From Acidithiobacillus sp. (GTDB taxonomy: Bacteria > Pseudomonadota > Gammaproteobacteria > Acidithiobacillales > Acidithiobacillaceae): a stretch of DNA of 64,000 bases. The stretch covers positions 17,966-81,965 of the forward strand of contig NZ_DAHVHY010000003.1 in the NCBI RefSeq assembly GCF_027322205.1, in the 5' to 3' direction. Below the pieces are notes generated by a model. That model made no database searches and had not been told where the DNA came from. It saw nothing but the letters and a program-made list of their open reading frames with translations. Within the stretch, counting starts at the first letter, position 1. Each line of letters begins with the position of its first letter. The translations under genes and the position numbers were made by a program. This document shows, piece after piece, positions 56,327-64,000 of this stretch.

Positions 56327-57583
56327 TTAACGATGCATGGAATCAAAAAACTCTGCGTTTGTTTTGGTGCCGCGCACCTTATCGAGCAGGAACTCCATGG
56401 ATTCCACGGGATCCATGGGCGCCAGCAACTTGCGCAGTACCCACATTTTACTGAGCATGTCGGCCTGGACCAGCAACTCTTCACGACGGGTACCGGATTT
56501 GTTGAGATTGATGGCAGGGTAGGTACGCTTCTCAGCAAGACGGCGGTCGAGGTGCACTTCCATATTACCGGTACCCTTGAACTCCTCGAAGATGACTTCG
56601 TCCATCTTGGAGCCGGTTTCCACCAGGGCCGTGGCAATAATGGTCAGGCTGCCGCCCTCTTCGATATTGCGCGCAGCGCCGAAGAAGCGCTTGGGCTTCT
56701 GCAGTGCGTTGGCGTCCACACCACCAGTCAGCACCTTGCCAGAGGACGGCACCACCGTGTTGAAGGCGCGCGCCAAACGGGTAATGGAGTCGAGCAGGAT
56801 GACCACATCGTGTTTGTGCTCGACCAGGCGCTTGGCCTTTTCCAGGACGATTTCTGCAACCTGGGTGTGGCGCGTCGCCGGTTCATCAAAGGTGGAGGAG
56901 ACCACCTCGCCCTTCACTGAGCGCTGCATTTCCGTCACTTCTTCCGGGCGCTCATCAATGAGCAGCACGATCAGATAGCATTCAGGATGATTGGCGGTGA
57001 TGGCGTGTGCAATCTGCTGCAGCAACACCGTCTTCCCCGTTTTAGGCGGGGCAACGATCAGACCGCGCTGGCCCTTACCGATGGGTGACACCAAGTCAAT
57101 GATCCGCGGCGCCATTTCACCGTAGGGGATATTGTCGGACTCCAGACGCAGTCGCTCTTCGGGGAACAGTGGCGTCAGATCGTCGAAGTTCACCTTGTTG
57201 CGGGTCGCTTCCGGCGCTTCGAAATTGATGCTTTCCACCTTGAGTAATGCGAAATAGCGCTCCCCCTCTTTGGGAGGACGAATCTGCCCGGAAACGGTGT
57301 CTCCAGTCTGCAGATGAAAACGCCGCACCTGCGAAGGCGAGACATAAATGTCATCCGGCCCTGCCATGTAAGACCCGGAGGCTGCGCGCAGAAAACCAAA
57401 ACCATCCTGCAAAATTTCCAGCACACCCTCGCCATAAATAGCATCCCCGTTACGCGCATGCGCCTTGAGAATGTTGAAGATGATTTCCTGTTTCTTCTGG
57501 CGGGCGGTACCTTCTAATCCCATATCCTGACAGATCACCGCCAGTTCAGCGGCTGTTTTACGCTTGAGATCGGTCAGATTCAT
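56327..57583 (-). CDS. rho: Transcription termination factor Rho
   Basis: [59 protein letters not shown]. Confidence 0.97.
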   Translation of the reverse strand: MNLTDLKRKTAAELAVICQDMGLEGTARQKKQEIIFNILKAHARNGDAIYGEGVLEILQDGFGFLRAASGSYMAGPDDIYVSPSQVRRFHLQTGDTVSGQIRPPKEGERYFALLKVESINFEAPEATRNKVNFDDLTPLFPEERLRLESDNIPYGEMAPRIIDLVSPIGKGQRGLIVAPPKTGKTVLLQQIAHAITANHPECYLIVLLIDERPEEVTEMQRSVKGEVVSSTFDEPATRHTQVAEIVLEKAKRLVEHKHDVVILLDSITRLARAFNTVVPSSGKVLTGGVDANALQKPKRFFGAARNIEEGGSLTIIATALVETGSKMDEVIFEEFKGTGNMEVHLDRRLAEKRTYPAINLNKSGTRREELLVQADMLSKMWVLRKLLAPMDPVESMEFLLDKVRGTKTNAEFFDSMHR

Positions 57584-57699
57584 CGCCGAAGCGCCAGGTG
57601 CCGGACAAAGCGTACTCTCGTCTTCGTCGTCTACCAGAATGTCTTCGTTGGGGAAGGACTTGGGCGTCCGGGGAGATTTACGGCGGGGACGTGGTGTAT

Positions 57700-58026
57700 T
57701 CAAAGTTGACTATCCAGGAATGCGGTCAGTTGGGCTTTACTCAGGGCACCCACCTTGGTGGCTTCAAGCTTGCCGGCCTTGAAAAGGAGCAGTGTGGGAA
57801 TGCCGCGAATGCCGTACTGAGGAGGGGTGGCGGGGTTTTCATCGATGTTAAATTTGGCAACCTGCAGGCGGTCGGCATATTCGCCAGCGACCTCTTCCAG
57901 AATGGGGGCAATCATCTTGCAAGGTCCGCACCATTCAGCCCAGAAATCGACCAGAACCGGCTTAGAGGACTTCAGTACATCCGTTTCAAAACTATCATCA
58001 GACACGTAAACAATAGCATCGCTCAT
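57700..58026 (-). CDS. trxA: Thioredoxin
   Basis: [24 protein letters not shown]. Confidence 0.97.
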   Translation of the reverse strand: MSDAIVYVSDDSFETDVLKSSKPVLVDFWAEWCGPCKMIAPILEEVAGEYADRLQVAKFNIDENPATPPQYGIRGIPTLLLFKAGKLEATKVGALSKAQLTAFLDSQL

Positions 58027-58245
58027 TGGAGAGGGCTCCTCTGTCAGTTGGGTACAACGCTTTGGTGGATATTCATGAGATTTTTATCATTCGAGGGGTT
58101 TAACCCGAGACCACATGCGCCGGATGGCGCCCGCAGATAAGCACTTCTTTCAGTCCATAAGGTGATTGAAGGATAGCACGATAAAACTGGGATGCAAGAG
58201 CGATGGGCAGTCACTTTAAAAGTTAGGATTTTAAGCCAGTAAGGG

Positions 58246-58338
58246 TGGCGGAGAGAGAGGGATTCGAACCCTCGATGGAGTGTTTAGCCCCATACTCCCT
58301 TAGCAGGGGAGCGCCTTCAGCCGCTCGGCCATCTCTCC
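58246..58338 (-). tRNA. tRNA-Ser (GCU)
   Basis: Reverse complement GGAGAGATGGCCGAGCGGCTGAAGGCGCTCCCCTGCTAAGGGAG...GGTTCGAATCCCTCTCTCTCCGCCA. Confidence 0.95.
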
Positions 58339-58436
58339 GGTAGCGGGATTCTAACCCGTTGCGGGGGCTAAGGTCAAAACCCGATGCACCGATCAGGTAC
58401 AGGAGAATGGTATGGCCGCCACAGCGGGGGTGGCGT

Positions 58437-59153
58437 ATGGTAAACTATTTGTATTTGGCAAAGCTTGGAAAGGATGGCGTGACTGCACTTCTGGTTCTGA
58501 ACAATCTGGCAAAACGGCTTCCCGGAGACCCTCAGCGCTGGTTATTCCGCGATGCGAGCCTCAACATAGTACCAGCAGACTTCGTAGCCATCATGGGGGA
58601 AAGCGGCGTTGGCAAAAGCACCCTGCTGAATATCATTGCCGGCCTGGATCGCCCCGATGCGGGGCACATGACTTTCAGGGGTCAGCCGCTCGACACCCTG
58701 GATGACGACATGCGTACGCTCCTGCGGCGGCGGCACATGGGTTTTATATTTCAGGCCTTTCACCTGATCCCACAATTGACCGTAGAGGAAAATATCGCCC
58801 TGCCCTGGCGACTGAACGCTCTCCCCCGGCGTGAGATGATTCAGCGGGTTAACATGCTGTCCAAGCGTCTTGGAATTAGCGAACGCTTGGCGGCCTGGCC
58901 ACGAGAATTGTCCGGCGGCGAGATGCAGCGGGTTGCGGTGGCGCGGGCGGTGGTCCATCATCCGTCACTGATCCTGGCGGACGAGCCGACGGGGAGTCTT
59001 GATGCCGAATCTGCGGAAACCGTGCTCAGCCTCCTGCGTGAGGCCGGAGAAGCAGAGGGGGCAGCCATTGTGCTGGTGACCCATTCGGCGACAGCGGCTG
59101 GCCGAGCGCAGCGACGCCTGCATTTCGACGCGCAGGGCTTCCATCCACTGTGA
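58437..59153 (+). CDS. ABC transporter ATP-binding protein (LolD/MacB-like)
   Basis: VAIMGESGVGKSTLLNIIAGLDRPDAG; LSGGEMQRVAVARAVVHHPSLILADEPTGSLD; start uncertain. Confidence 0.92.
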   Translation: MVNYLYLAKLGKDGVTALLVLNNLAKRLPGDPQRWLFRDASLNIVPADFVAIMGESGVGKSTLLNIIAGLDRPDAGHMTFRGQPLDTLDDDMRTLLRRRHMGFIFQAFHLIPQLTVEENIALPWRLNALPRREMIQRVNMLSKRLGISERLAAWPRELSGGEMQRVAVARAVVHHPSLILADEPTGSLDAESAETVLSLLREAGEAEGAAIVLVTHSATAAGRAQRRLHFDAQGFHPL

Positions 59154-61657
59154 TCACCCGGGTTCCGTGGCAGGCCGCCGTATGGCGCCCCCTCCGCCAG
59201 AGGCCGGGTGCGAGCCTGCTCACGATCATCGGCATTGCGCTGGGAGTCGCACTGGGACTGGCCATCGCTCTCATCAACATTCAGGCCGTAAGCGATTTTT
59301 CTGCCGGGCTGCGGCGCCTGTCGGGGCAGGCCGACCTGACCCTGACGGCGCCGGGGCGGGGCTTTTCCGAACAATGGTATGTGCGCCTGAGTATGGCCAA
59401 GGGTGTGGCCGTGGCCACCCCGGAAATCCGCTTGCAGGCGCTGGTACTGCATCCCGCCCGGAAGGGCATGCTCCGCATTCTCGGCATTGATGCCTTCCAG
59501 GCGGCGCGCATGGGGCAACCGCTGGTACCGCCGGACATACGCAGCCCGCTCGCCCTGCTGACCCCTGACCACATTGCCCTGAGCCCGGCAGCACTGGCGT
59601 ATCTCGGCCTACGGGTAGGGGATACGCTGACGCTTGACGCGGACGGACAGCCACGCACGCTGCGAATCATCGGCGAACTGCCGGGTGTGGGCGACGGCAG
59701 AGCGTTCGGCGTCATGGATATTGCGGCAGTACAGTGGCTGTGGGAAACAATCGGCACCCTCAATCAGATCGACCTGCGTCTGCGCCCCGGAATACCCACC
59801 GCTAACTTTCTCGCGCAATGGCAGAGACATCTGCCGGTCGGCGCCGTGTTACAAAGCCCGGCGCAGCAGGGACGGGTGGCTGCAGATGCTTCGCGCGCCT
59901 ATCGCGTGAACCTGCTGGTGCTGTCGCTGGTGGCGCTGTTTACCGGGGCTTTTCTCGTCTATTCCACCCTGGCCATGGGGGTAGTACGGCAACGTCAGCA
60001 ACTGGCCCTGTTGCGGGTCCTGGGCCTGCGCCGCCGGGAAGTCGTATTGGCCATATTGTTGCAGGGGGTGGTCTTGGGTCTGCCGGGTGCGCTGCTGGGT
60101 CTGCCGCTGGGCGTGCTGGCGGCCTGGCTGGCCCTGGCACACATGGGTGGCGATCTAGGGGCGGGGTATTTCAGCGCTACGGCTTTGCACTTGCAATGGC
60201 ATCCGGGACTCCTGCTGATCTTTTTCGTGGCGGGCCTGGGGGCGGCGCTGACCGGCGCCTTTTTACCGGCTTGGGAAACCAGCCGGGCGATCCCCGCCCT
60301 GGCGTTGCGTGCCGGCTCTGAAGAGCAGGCCCATCAGCAGCGTCAGCATCCCTGGATAGGTCTGCTGCTCCTGGGACTGGCCTTGGCAGGGTCGTTAGCT
60401 CCGGCCATCCACGGCATCCCTTATCTGGCCTACGGCGCGGTAGCCTGCCTGCTCTTCGCCCTGCTCTTTTTGCTGGCACCGCTCCTACGCGCACTGACCC
60501 GGCTCTTTCCCCTGCCCCATGCACCCGTCTGGCGTCTGGCTTTGGAACAACTGCGGGGCACGCCTGGCCGGGCCGCGCAAAGCCTGGCTGCAGTGGTAGT
60601 GGCCTTTAGTCTGGTCGTGGCCATGGCGGTGATGGTGGGTTCATTCCGCGACTCGGTCGCCAACTGGCTGACCGACATCTTACGCGCGGACCTCTATGTA
60701 CAGGCCGGGATGAATAGGGACTCAGTCCTCCCCCATGGCACAGCGCACCAGCTTTGCGCACTGCCCAATGTCCGCGCCTGCTCGCCCCTGCGGCGAATCA
60801 CCCTGAATTTGTTGCCGGGACATCCACCGATGATGCTGCTCGCGCGAGGCATGAACATCAGCGATCCGGAGCGGGAATTGCAGATACTCCATGCGGTCAG
60901 GGTCGGGCCACAACAGCCGCCCCCCGTGTGGATTTCGGAGATTCTGGCAGGCATCAGTGGCTGGCAGGTCGGGCGGGTGATCCATCTGCCGCTGGGTGGG
61001 CAGGAGCGGGCGGTGACCATCGCCGGTATTTATCGGGATTACGCCTATCAGGAAGGATCGGTGTCCATACCCATTCAGCAATACCGCGCATGGTCCGGAG
61101 ACGATGCGGTCAATGGCGTCGCCCTCTGGCTGCGTCCCGGCGCTGCAATACCGGCCGCCATCCGCAACTTGCGGCAGACACTGCCCGATGGTGGCCAATT
61201 ATTGATCGCGACCCCCAAAGAAATTCGCAGCAAGAGCCTGCAAATATTCAACCAGAGCTTTGTCGCCACCTATGCACTGGAGGCTGTCGCCATGGTGATC
61301 GGGCTACTGGGGGTGAGCAGCGGCTTCGGGGCGCAGACGCTGATGCGCCGCAGCGAATTCGCAATGCTCCGGCATCTGGGTCTGCGGCGGCATGATCTGC
61401 TCACCCTGCTCTTTGCCGAGGGCAGCGTCCTTTCGCTCCTCGGGATATTCATCGGCGGCGCGCTGGGGATGGCCATCAGCGTCATCCTGATCGAAGTGGT
61501 CAATCCCCAGTCTTTCCATTGGCACATGGGCTTTCGTCCGTCCTGGCCGCTGTTGCTGGCCCTGAGTGCCATCCTCTGGCTGGCGAGCACGGCCACCATG
61601 GTGCTGGCCGGACGGCGGGCGATCCGCCACACAGCCACGGTGCTGCGCGATGATTAG
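59150..61657 (+). CDS. FtsX-like ABC transporter permease (835 aa)
   Basis: Two FtsX/MacB-type permease modules; overlaps the ATPase gene by 4 nt. Confidence 0.9.
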   Translation: MITRVPWQAAVWRPLRQRPGASLLTIIGIALGVALGLAIALINIQAVSDFSAGLRRLSGQADLTLTAPGRGFSEQWYVRLSMAKGVAVATPEIRLQALVLHPARKGMLRILGIDAFQAARMGQPLVPPDIRSPLALLTPDHIALSPAALAYLGLRVGDTLTLDADGQPRTLRIIGELPGVGDGRAFGVMDIAAVQWLWETIGTLNQIDLRLRPGIPTANFLAQWQRHLPVGAVLQSPAQQGRVAADASRAYRVNLLVLSLVALFTGAFLVYSTLAMGVVRQRQQLALLRVLGLRRREVVLAILLQGVVLGLPGALLGLPLGVLAAWLALAHMGGDLGAGYFSATALHLQWHPGLLLIFFVAGLGAALTGAFLPAWETSRAIPALALRAGSEEQAHQQRQHPWIGLLLLGLALAGSLAPAIHGIPYLAYGAVACLLFALLFLLAPLLRALTRLFPLPHAPVWRLALEQLRGTPGRAAQSLAAVVVAFSLVVAMAVMVGSFRDSVANWLTDILRADLYVQAGMNRDSVLPHGTAHQLCALPNVRACSPLRRITLNLLPGHPPMMLLARGMNISDPERELQILHAVRVGPQQPPPVWISEILAGISGWQVGRVIHLPLGGQERAVTIAGIYRDYAYQEGSVSIPIQQYRAWSGDDAVNGVALWLRPGAAIPAAIRNLRQTLPDGGQLLIATPKEIRSKSLQIFNQSFVATYALEAVAMVIGLLGVSSGFGAQTLMRRSEFAMLRHLGLRRHDLLTLLFAEGSVLSLLGIFIGGALGMAISVILIEVVNPQSFHWHMGFRPSWPLLLALSAILWLASTATMVLAGRRAIRHTATVLRDD

Positions 61658-62792
61658 TCATTTACGGTCGGTATTGCCGCGCAAAGGGATATGCTCCGGC
61701 CTTCTGGTGCTGTGCTGCGGGCTCTGTGGACCAGCGCAGGCCGAATTCAGTCTGCCGGGAACGCCCTTGCCTTTGCAGCCCACGCCGGATGTGAAGGTCA
61801 CCCCGCAATACCCCATGCAATTCCCCAACGCCCTGGGCGGTCACCCGGATTTCCCCATTGAATGGTGGTATGTAACGGGTTGGCTGCATAACGCATCCGG
61901 AAAACCACTGGGATTTCAGATCACCTTTTTCCGGGTCCGGCCCCCTAAGGTCTGGGCGAATCCCAGCGCCTTCAATCCCGGCGAACTGCTTTTTGCCGAG
62001 GCGGCGCTGAGCGATCCTCGCATCAGGCATCTGCTTACCGCGCAGCGGGCCGCGCGCGCTGGTCTCGGATTAGCAGGGGCGGATCGAGACCATACCGATG
62101 TCTGGATTCGCCATTGGTACCTGCGTCAGCGGGGGCGGGATTACGAGACGCGCATCAACGGCAATAAAATTCGTTATCGACTGCGATTCACCCCTACCCA
62201 ACCTGCGCTGTTGGAAGGTCCCCAGGGCATCAGCCAGAAGGGTCCAGACTCGAAGAATGCCAGCTACTACTACAGCCTTCCGCATCTAAAGGTCAGCGGA
62301 ACGGTGGACATCAAAGGACGGCGTGAGCTGGTCAGCGGGGAGGCGTGGCTGGATCACGAATGGTCGGCGGCGTATCTGCCCAAAAAGGCCGTCGGCTGGG
62401 ATTGGCTGGGGATCAATCTGCAGGATGGCGGTGCCCTCATGGTCTTCATGATGCGCCGCGCCGATGGTGCGCCCTTCTGGCTGGCCGGCACAGAGCGTAA
62501 TGCGCTGGGCCAGGTACACTACATTCCGGCCAAAGACATCCACATGCAGCCCATTGGCTGGTGGCGGTCGCCGCAAACCGGCATACGCTACCCTGTACGC
62601 TGGCAGATGCAGGTGGGAAACCTGCATCTCGCTATCGTTCCGCTCATGGACAATCAGGAATTCGACGCCAGCCGCAGCAGCGGCACCGTTTACTGGGAAG
62701 GCGCCGTGCGCGCCATGACGGGCCAGCAGACCGTAGGGAAAGGCTATCTGGAACTCACCGGCTATGGCGGTCGTCTGGCCTTGGGCCAATAG
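61650..62792 (+). CDS. Secreted lipocalin-like / AttH (CrtC-like) protein
   Basis: Signal-like N-terminus GLLVLCCGLCGPAQAEF; HPDFPIEWWYVTGWL; EAWLDHEWSAAYLPKKAVGWDWLGINL. Confidence 0.88.
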   Translation: MISHLRSVLPRKGICSGLLVLCCGLCGPAQAEFSLPGTPLPLQPTPDVKVTPQYPMQFPNALGGHPDFPIEWWYVTGWLHNASGKPLGFQITFFRVRPPKVWANPSAFNPGELLFAEAALSDPRIRHLLTAQRAARAGLGLAGADRDHTDVWIRHWYLRQRGRDYETRINGNKIRYRLRFTPTQPALLEGPQGISQKGPDSKNASYYYSLPHLKVSGTVDIKGRRELVSGEAWLDHEWSAAYLPKKAVGWDWLGINLQDGGALMVFMMRRADGAPFWLAGTERNALGQVHYIPAKDIHMQPIGWWRSPQTGIRYPVRWQMQVGNLHLAIVPLMDNQEFDASRSSGTVYWEGAVRAMTGQQTVGKGYLELTGYGGRLALGQ

Positions 62793-62838
62793 CGCTCCGT
62801 AACTGGAGCAATCCTCTCCGCGTTGCTACACTAGCACT

Positions 62839-63285
62839 ATGCCCAACGAAAGCTCAGGTCTGTTGCTGCAACAACGATTTCTGGAACGCTTCACCGGACG
62901 CACCATCATTGTGCATCGCGGATTCCCGAAACAATTCCTCCGCGAACTGCTGGAGCAACCTGGCGGTGGCGGGCATTTCCGGGTGGATGCCCGTATTCCA
63001 GAGAGTACGCCGCCAACACCCATCGAATGGGTGGTGCATCGCTTCGTGTTGCCGCTTTCGCTGCCCCTGCCGCTGCTCATCCGGGTAGATGCTGACACAC
63101 TCTATCTGCGTCATCTGATGCATGACGACACCGTCGGTCATCCCAGCGAAGTCCTCTGGATGCTGGATGCTATCCGCGAACGCTATCATGCCCGACTTGA
63201 TCGCCAGCAAGGCCGCTACGCCGCCAGCATGGGCATGGCCGTGCAAGACAATAGCATCGACTATGACTTCATCAACAATGGCTGA
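62839..63285 (+). CDS. Hypothetical protein
   Basis: Coding-like ORF MPNESSGLLLQQRFLERFTGRTIIVHRGF...; overlaps the following ThiF/MoeB gene. Confidence 0.6.
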   Translation: MPNESSGLLLQQRFLERFTGRTIIVHRGFPKQFLRELLEQPGGGGHFRVDARIPESTPPTPIEWVVHRFVLPLSLPLPLLIRVDADTLYLRHLMHDDTVGHPSEVLWMLDAIRERYHARLDRQQGRYAASMGMAVQDNSIDYDFINNG

Positions 63286-64000
63286 CGCCCTCGACGACAC
63301 TGCGTTGCTGCGTTATGCGCGCCAGATTCTCCTGTCGGAAATCGACATTACCGGACAGCAGGCGCTGGCTGCCAGCCGGGTGCTGATCATCGGCATGGGT
63401 GGACTAGGCTGCCCGGCCGCCCAGTATCTGGCGGCCGCGGGTGTCGGCAACCTGACCGTCTGCGATGGGGATCAGGTCGAACTCAGCAATCTGCAACGCC
63501 AGATTCTCTATAGCGAAACCGACCTGGGACGCCCCAAAGCCCTGGCCGCACGCGATCGACTGTGTGCCATGAATCAGCAGATTCTGGTCAGCGCCTGGTC
63601 GGAATCAGCGCAACCCGAGTCTCTTGCGGCGGCACTGGACACCCACGATCTGGTGCTGGACTGCACCGACAACTTCAGCAGCCGCCACGCCATCAACTGC
63701 GCCTGCCGTAACGCTGGCAAGCCCCTCATCAGTGCAGCGGCCATCCGCTGGGAAGGACAACTCGCCGTCTTTGATGCTCGTGTGCCGGAAAGCGCCTGCT
63801 ATGCCTGTCTCTACCCGGACGGCATGGAGGACACCGAAGATACCTGCTCACGCAGCGGCGTCCTTGGCCCGCTCCTCGGCGTACTCGGCAGTATGCAGGC
63901 GGCAGAAGCCATCCGCCTGCTCTGCACGGGCCATTCCCCGCTGGCTGGGCAGCTCCTGCTAGTGGATGCGCAAAGCTGGCAGTGGCGGCAGATCGCCCTG
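63278..64000 (+). CDS. moeB: ThiF/MoeB/HesA adenylyltransferase family protein (truncated by window end)
   Basis: RYARQILLSEIDITGQQALAASRVLIIGMGGLGCPAAQYLAAAGVGNLTVCDGDQVELSNLQRQILY; open to window end, so absent from the ORF track. Confidence 0.9.
   Translation, partial: MADALDDTALLRYARQILLSEIDITGQQALAASRVLIIGMGGLGCPAAQYLAAAGVGNLTVCDGDQVELSNLQRQILYSETDLGRPKALAARDRLCAMNQQILVSAWSESAQPESLAAALDTHDLVLDCTDNFSSRHAINCACRNAGKPLISAAAIRWEGQLAVFDARVPESACYACLYPDGMEDTEDTCSRSGVLGPLLGVLGSMQAAEAIRLLCTGHSPLAGQLLLVDAQSWQWRQIAL

Noticed and set aside
55466-56920. 484-aa plus-strand ORF
   Set aside because: Runs antisense to malic enzyme, rpmE and rho in turn; coding signal belongs to those genes.

Overview
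This 64 kb window looks like a dense, mostly core bacterial chromosome segment of fairly high GC. Gene content (ornithine-lipid olsBA, ccsB, long-form ilvA, ModE-like regulator, AttH-type ABC system) fits an acidophilic gammaproteobacterial or Acidithiobacillus-like host, but that placement is inference only. I support about 60 CDSs, two tRNAs (Leu-UAG at 46216-46300 +, Ser-GCU at 58246-58338 -), several hairpins or terminators, one toxin-antitoxin module, one degenerate IS630-type transposase remnant and one PIN-domain fragment. There is no CRISPR array, rRNA or intact mobile element. No single clearly novel multi-gene system stands out. The best second looks are: (i) a divergent HPPD/VOC-like protein that appears to keep the 2-His-1-Glu metal triad (40630-41865); (ii) a TetR/dienelactone hydrolase/OYE operon whose promoter overlaps a perfect 9+9 bp inverted repeat and may be leaderless; (iii) three apparent single-base deletions breaking small genes (bolA, a membrane protein, a 55-aa ORF before nadC); (iv) two strong perfect inverted repeats inside pepA coding sequence; (v) an NYN nuclease fused to a cold-shock-like domain; (vi) an AT-richer island with orphan ccsB and the IS630 remnant. 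All calls come from reading translations and sequence; no database searches were run.
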